The notes under the pieces were generated by a model. That model did no database searches. It was not told the DNA's origin and saw only the letters and a program-made list of their open reading frames with translations. Below, in pieces: positions 62,274 to 64,000 of a DNA stretch of 64,000 nucleotides. Origin of the DNA: Larus michahellis (lineage: Eukaryota; Chordata; Aves; Charadriiformes; Laridae); the NCBI RefSeq assembly GCF_964199755.1, contig NC_133897.1:137088125-137152124 (forward strand), in the 5' to 3' direction. A program made the translations under genes and the position numbers. The stretch's first letter is position 1. The number at the start of each line of letters is the position of its first letter.

Positions 62274-64000
62274 GGTGGTTCTCTAAAGCTAATTATTTTA
62301 GGTACTAAAAAATTTTTTTTTTTTTTAAATAGACAAACATTTTGAATATGAGGCAGTTCTTGTACAGCTTACAGAAAATCTACTAAGCTCACGGACCCTA
62401 CTGGTAGTAAGTACATCTAGATATAAGTAGTTGTGCAGATGGAGTGAATATTTAACGGTACCCATCTTGGCAGGCCTATCTAGGTATCTTTACATGGATA
62501 GATGAGGTCATTTTGAAGGTTTCCTGACCCTGAACACTCAAACTGTTGTATAGGAAACCTTCCTGGTATCTACTAATTCTCTCTGGTATTATGGTCCTTC
62601 CTACGTTCATCTAGGTCCAAAGGTGGACAGTTTCAGTTGCAATGGAGTAGAGGCTTACAGCTAGTTGTCAGCATCTCAAGATCTTTGCCAGGAGGAATAA
62701 TGGCTGTAAAGGAGGTTTCTTTCTCTTTGCCAGGAGGCACTTAGTTTACTGTTTCTTTCTGCTCAGTCTTAGAGTCCACTTGGGTTTATTTTATGCACTT
62801 TCTCACAACAGTCTGCCTATATGTCTTTTCTCTTCCGTGGTTCTCAATTACTTAATTCTTTTATTCTCTTTATTTCTAAAGTTTAGTTTTTACTTGAACG
62901 AGGCACTTCTGCAGTGACTGTAAGAGATGCGTGTGTGTTTTTCTGTTGCTGTAGATTTGGATCAACATCTTTTATATAATTATCTTCTTCCTCTTTGAAC
63001 TTTTACCTGCAGCTTGCCTTTTATGGAAAAAGATGGTATCCAGAAACTCACATCTGTAGGAGATTCTTATTCTTGAGAGGTTGGGGTTTTTCCCCCCCCC
63101 TTTTCCAGGGTTTCAGAATTGGAAATCCTAGGAAATATTCTGCCCACATATGCATTCTTACTGCAAGCACACAGCTGGTGTTTCCTTTCATTGTCGACAA
63201 AACAGCAGCAGGTAGATAAAAGGAGGGATTCTGTGCGTTGCACGGCCTGTGAAGGGTCAGGTAAGCTGTTCAGGTCAAGTATGGAAGTACTCATGTGGTC
63301 TGACAACATGAATTCCTCTCAGGAACTTTGCACAGTAGTAGGGGCTTCTGTAAGTTTTTCTGTTTCTGCTCGTATCCAGAAAACATGGCTTGTACTTCAT
63401 TGTATTTTGTTGGTTTTATGCATGTTGGAAGAACTGTGTGTTCAGATTAGTCTTGGGTTCGTTTAACATTTCTTGGTAGTCAGCAACCGCTGTGAGAGTT
63501 GTGAGCTAAAATTAAGAGCTTGGGCTGCAGAAAATGTGTTAGTTTGGTTGGATAACTTTTCCTGCCATGAGTATAAAATGTCTACTGTATGCTTTTTTAA
63601 TAAGCCATCTCTTAAAGTGATTGAGCGATTTGTTATGGTTGGCTGAAATGGATGAGCTCTGTGAGAGAAAATTCTACTTTGTTTATATGCTTCCACCACC
63701 CCTTTTGGAAGTTGCCCACCCTGTTATCTTCCTCCATTTGGCCCTTTCTTTTAGATGAAGAATTCAGACATTAGAGGGATAAGAATTAAGTATTTGACCT
63801 TTGGTTTGGCTTGAAACGGAGGACAAAAGCCCCTCAGATTCAAAGCTGTAACTAGCACTGATTTTTAAGTAGCTGTGGTTTGCAGAGCCTCAATTGCTGT
63901 TGGTTATAATATTCGTCAGGGTACCTGGGTTTGCATCTAGAAATGCATATTAAATCTGAGTGTCATTAACAGATTGTGTAATGCAGCACAATTGCTAATT
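62274..64000. other. Probable intronic sequence with a weak exon candidate
   Basis: No mobile element recognised. T-run at about 62312-62325 and C-run at 63092-63101. A splice-acceptor-like pyrimidine tract ending ttttccag at 63108 is followed by 152 nt open in one frame and a strong donor cag|gtaagc at 63260/63261 (an alternative donor, cag|gtagat, lies at 63211/63212). The translation has no recognisable domain, so no exon is called with confidence. Confidence 0.4.

Overview
The window looks like ordinary vertebrate nuclear DNA from a bird. I infer this from the dominance of 5'-truncated CR1 LINEs with the (ATTCTATG)n 3' tail, from an LTR of the kind I associate with avian ERVL elements, and from low overall repeat density with no Alu-like or B1-like SINEs. 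The species cannot be named from the sequence. There is no bacterial or phage content, and none of the conceptual translations outside CR1 resembles a protein family I recognise.

Layout. From 1 to about 39.4 kb the DNA is AT-rich and non-genic, seeded with CR1 copies: 4.15, 8.4, 10.97, 14.3, 18.36-21.1, 31.08, 32.69-33.98 and 37.0-38.8 kb. Three LTR-like insertions also lie here: 12.2-13.5, 22.06-22.84 and 35.86-36.71 kb. The longest CR1 (18.36-21.1 kb, minus strand) keeps part of the endonuclease and the whole reverse transcriptase in frameshifted pieces. From about 39.5 to 40.9 kb there is a strong CpG island with a good splice donor at 40362/40363 on the plus strand. It is probably the promoter and non-coding first exon of a gene running rightwards out of the window. 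The remaining 23 kb is then probably its first intron. It holds one degraded CR1 (56.2-56.7 kb), one ERVL-like LTR (61.4-62.3 kb), a 41-base poly-T tract, and one weak exon candidate near 63.1 kb.

The most unusual object is at 4073-4714. A 62-nt reverse-complement copy of U4 snRNA (nucleotides about 7-68) is fused head-on to the 5' end of a truncated CR1, and the whole chimera lies between perfect 14-bp direct repeats. This looks like one CR1-driven retrotransposition event in which U4 RNA was captured in inverted orientation, as a twin-priming type mechanism would do. A second notable result is a pair of diverged LTRs (12.2 and 35.9 kb) that share TGTTAG...CTAACA ends, internal blocks and orientation, but differ by about 0.4 kb in length.

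No complete protein-coding gene is visible. Apart from the probable promoter, the content is the fossil record of retroelements and the sequence between them.
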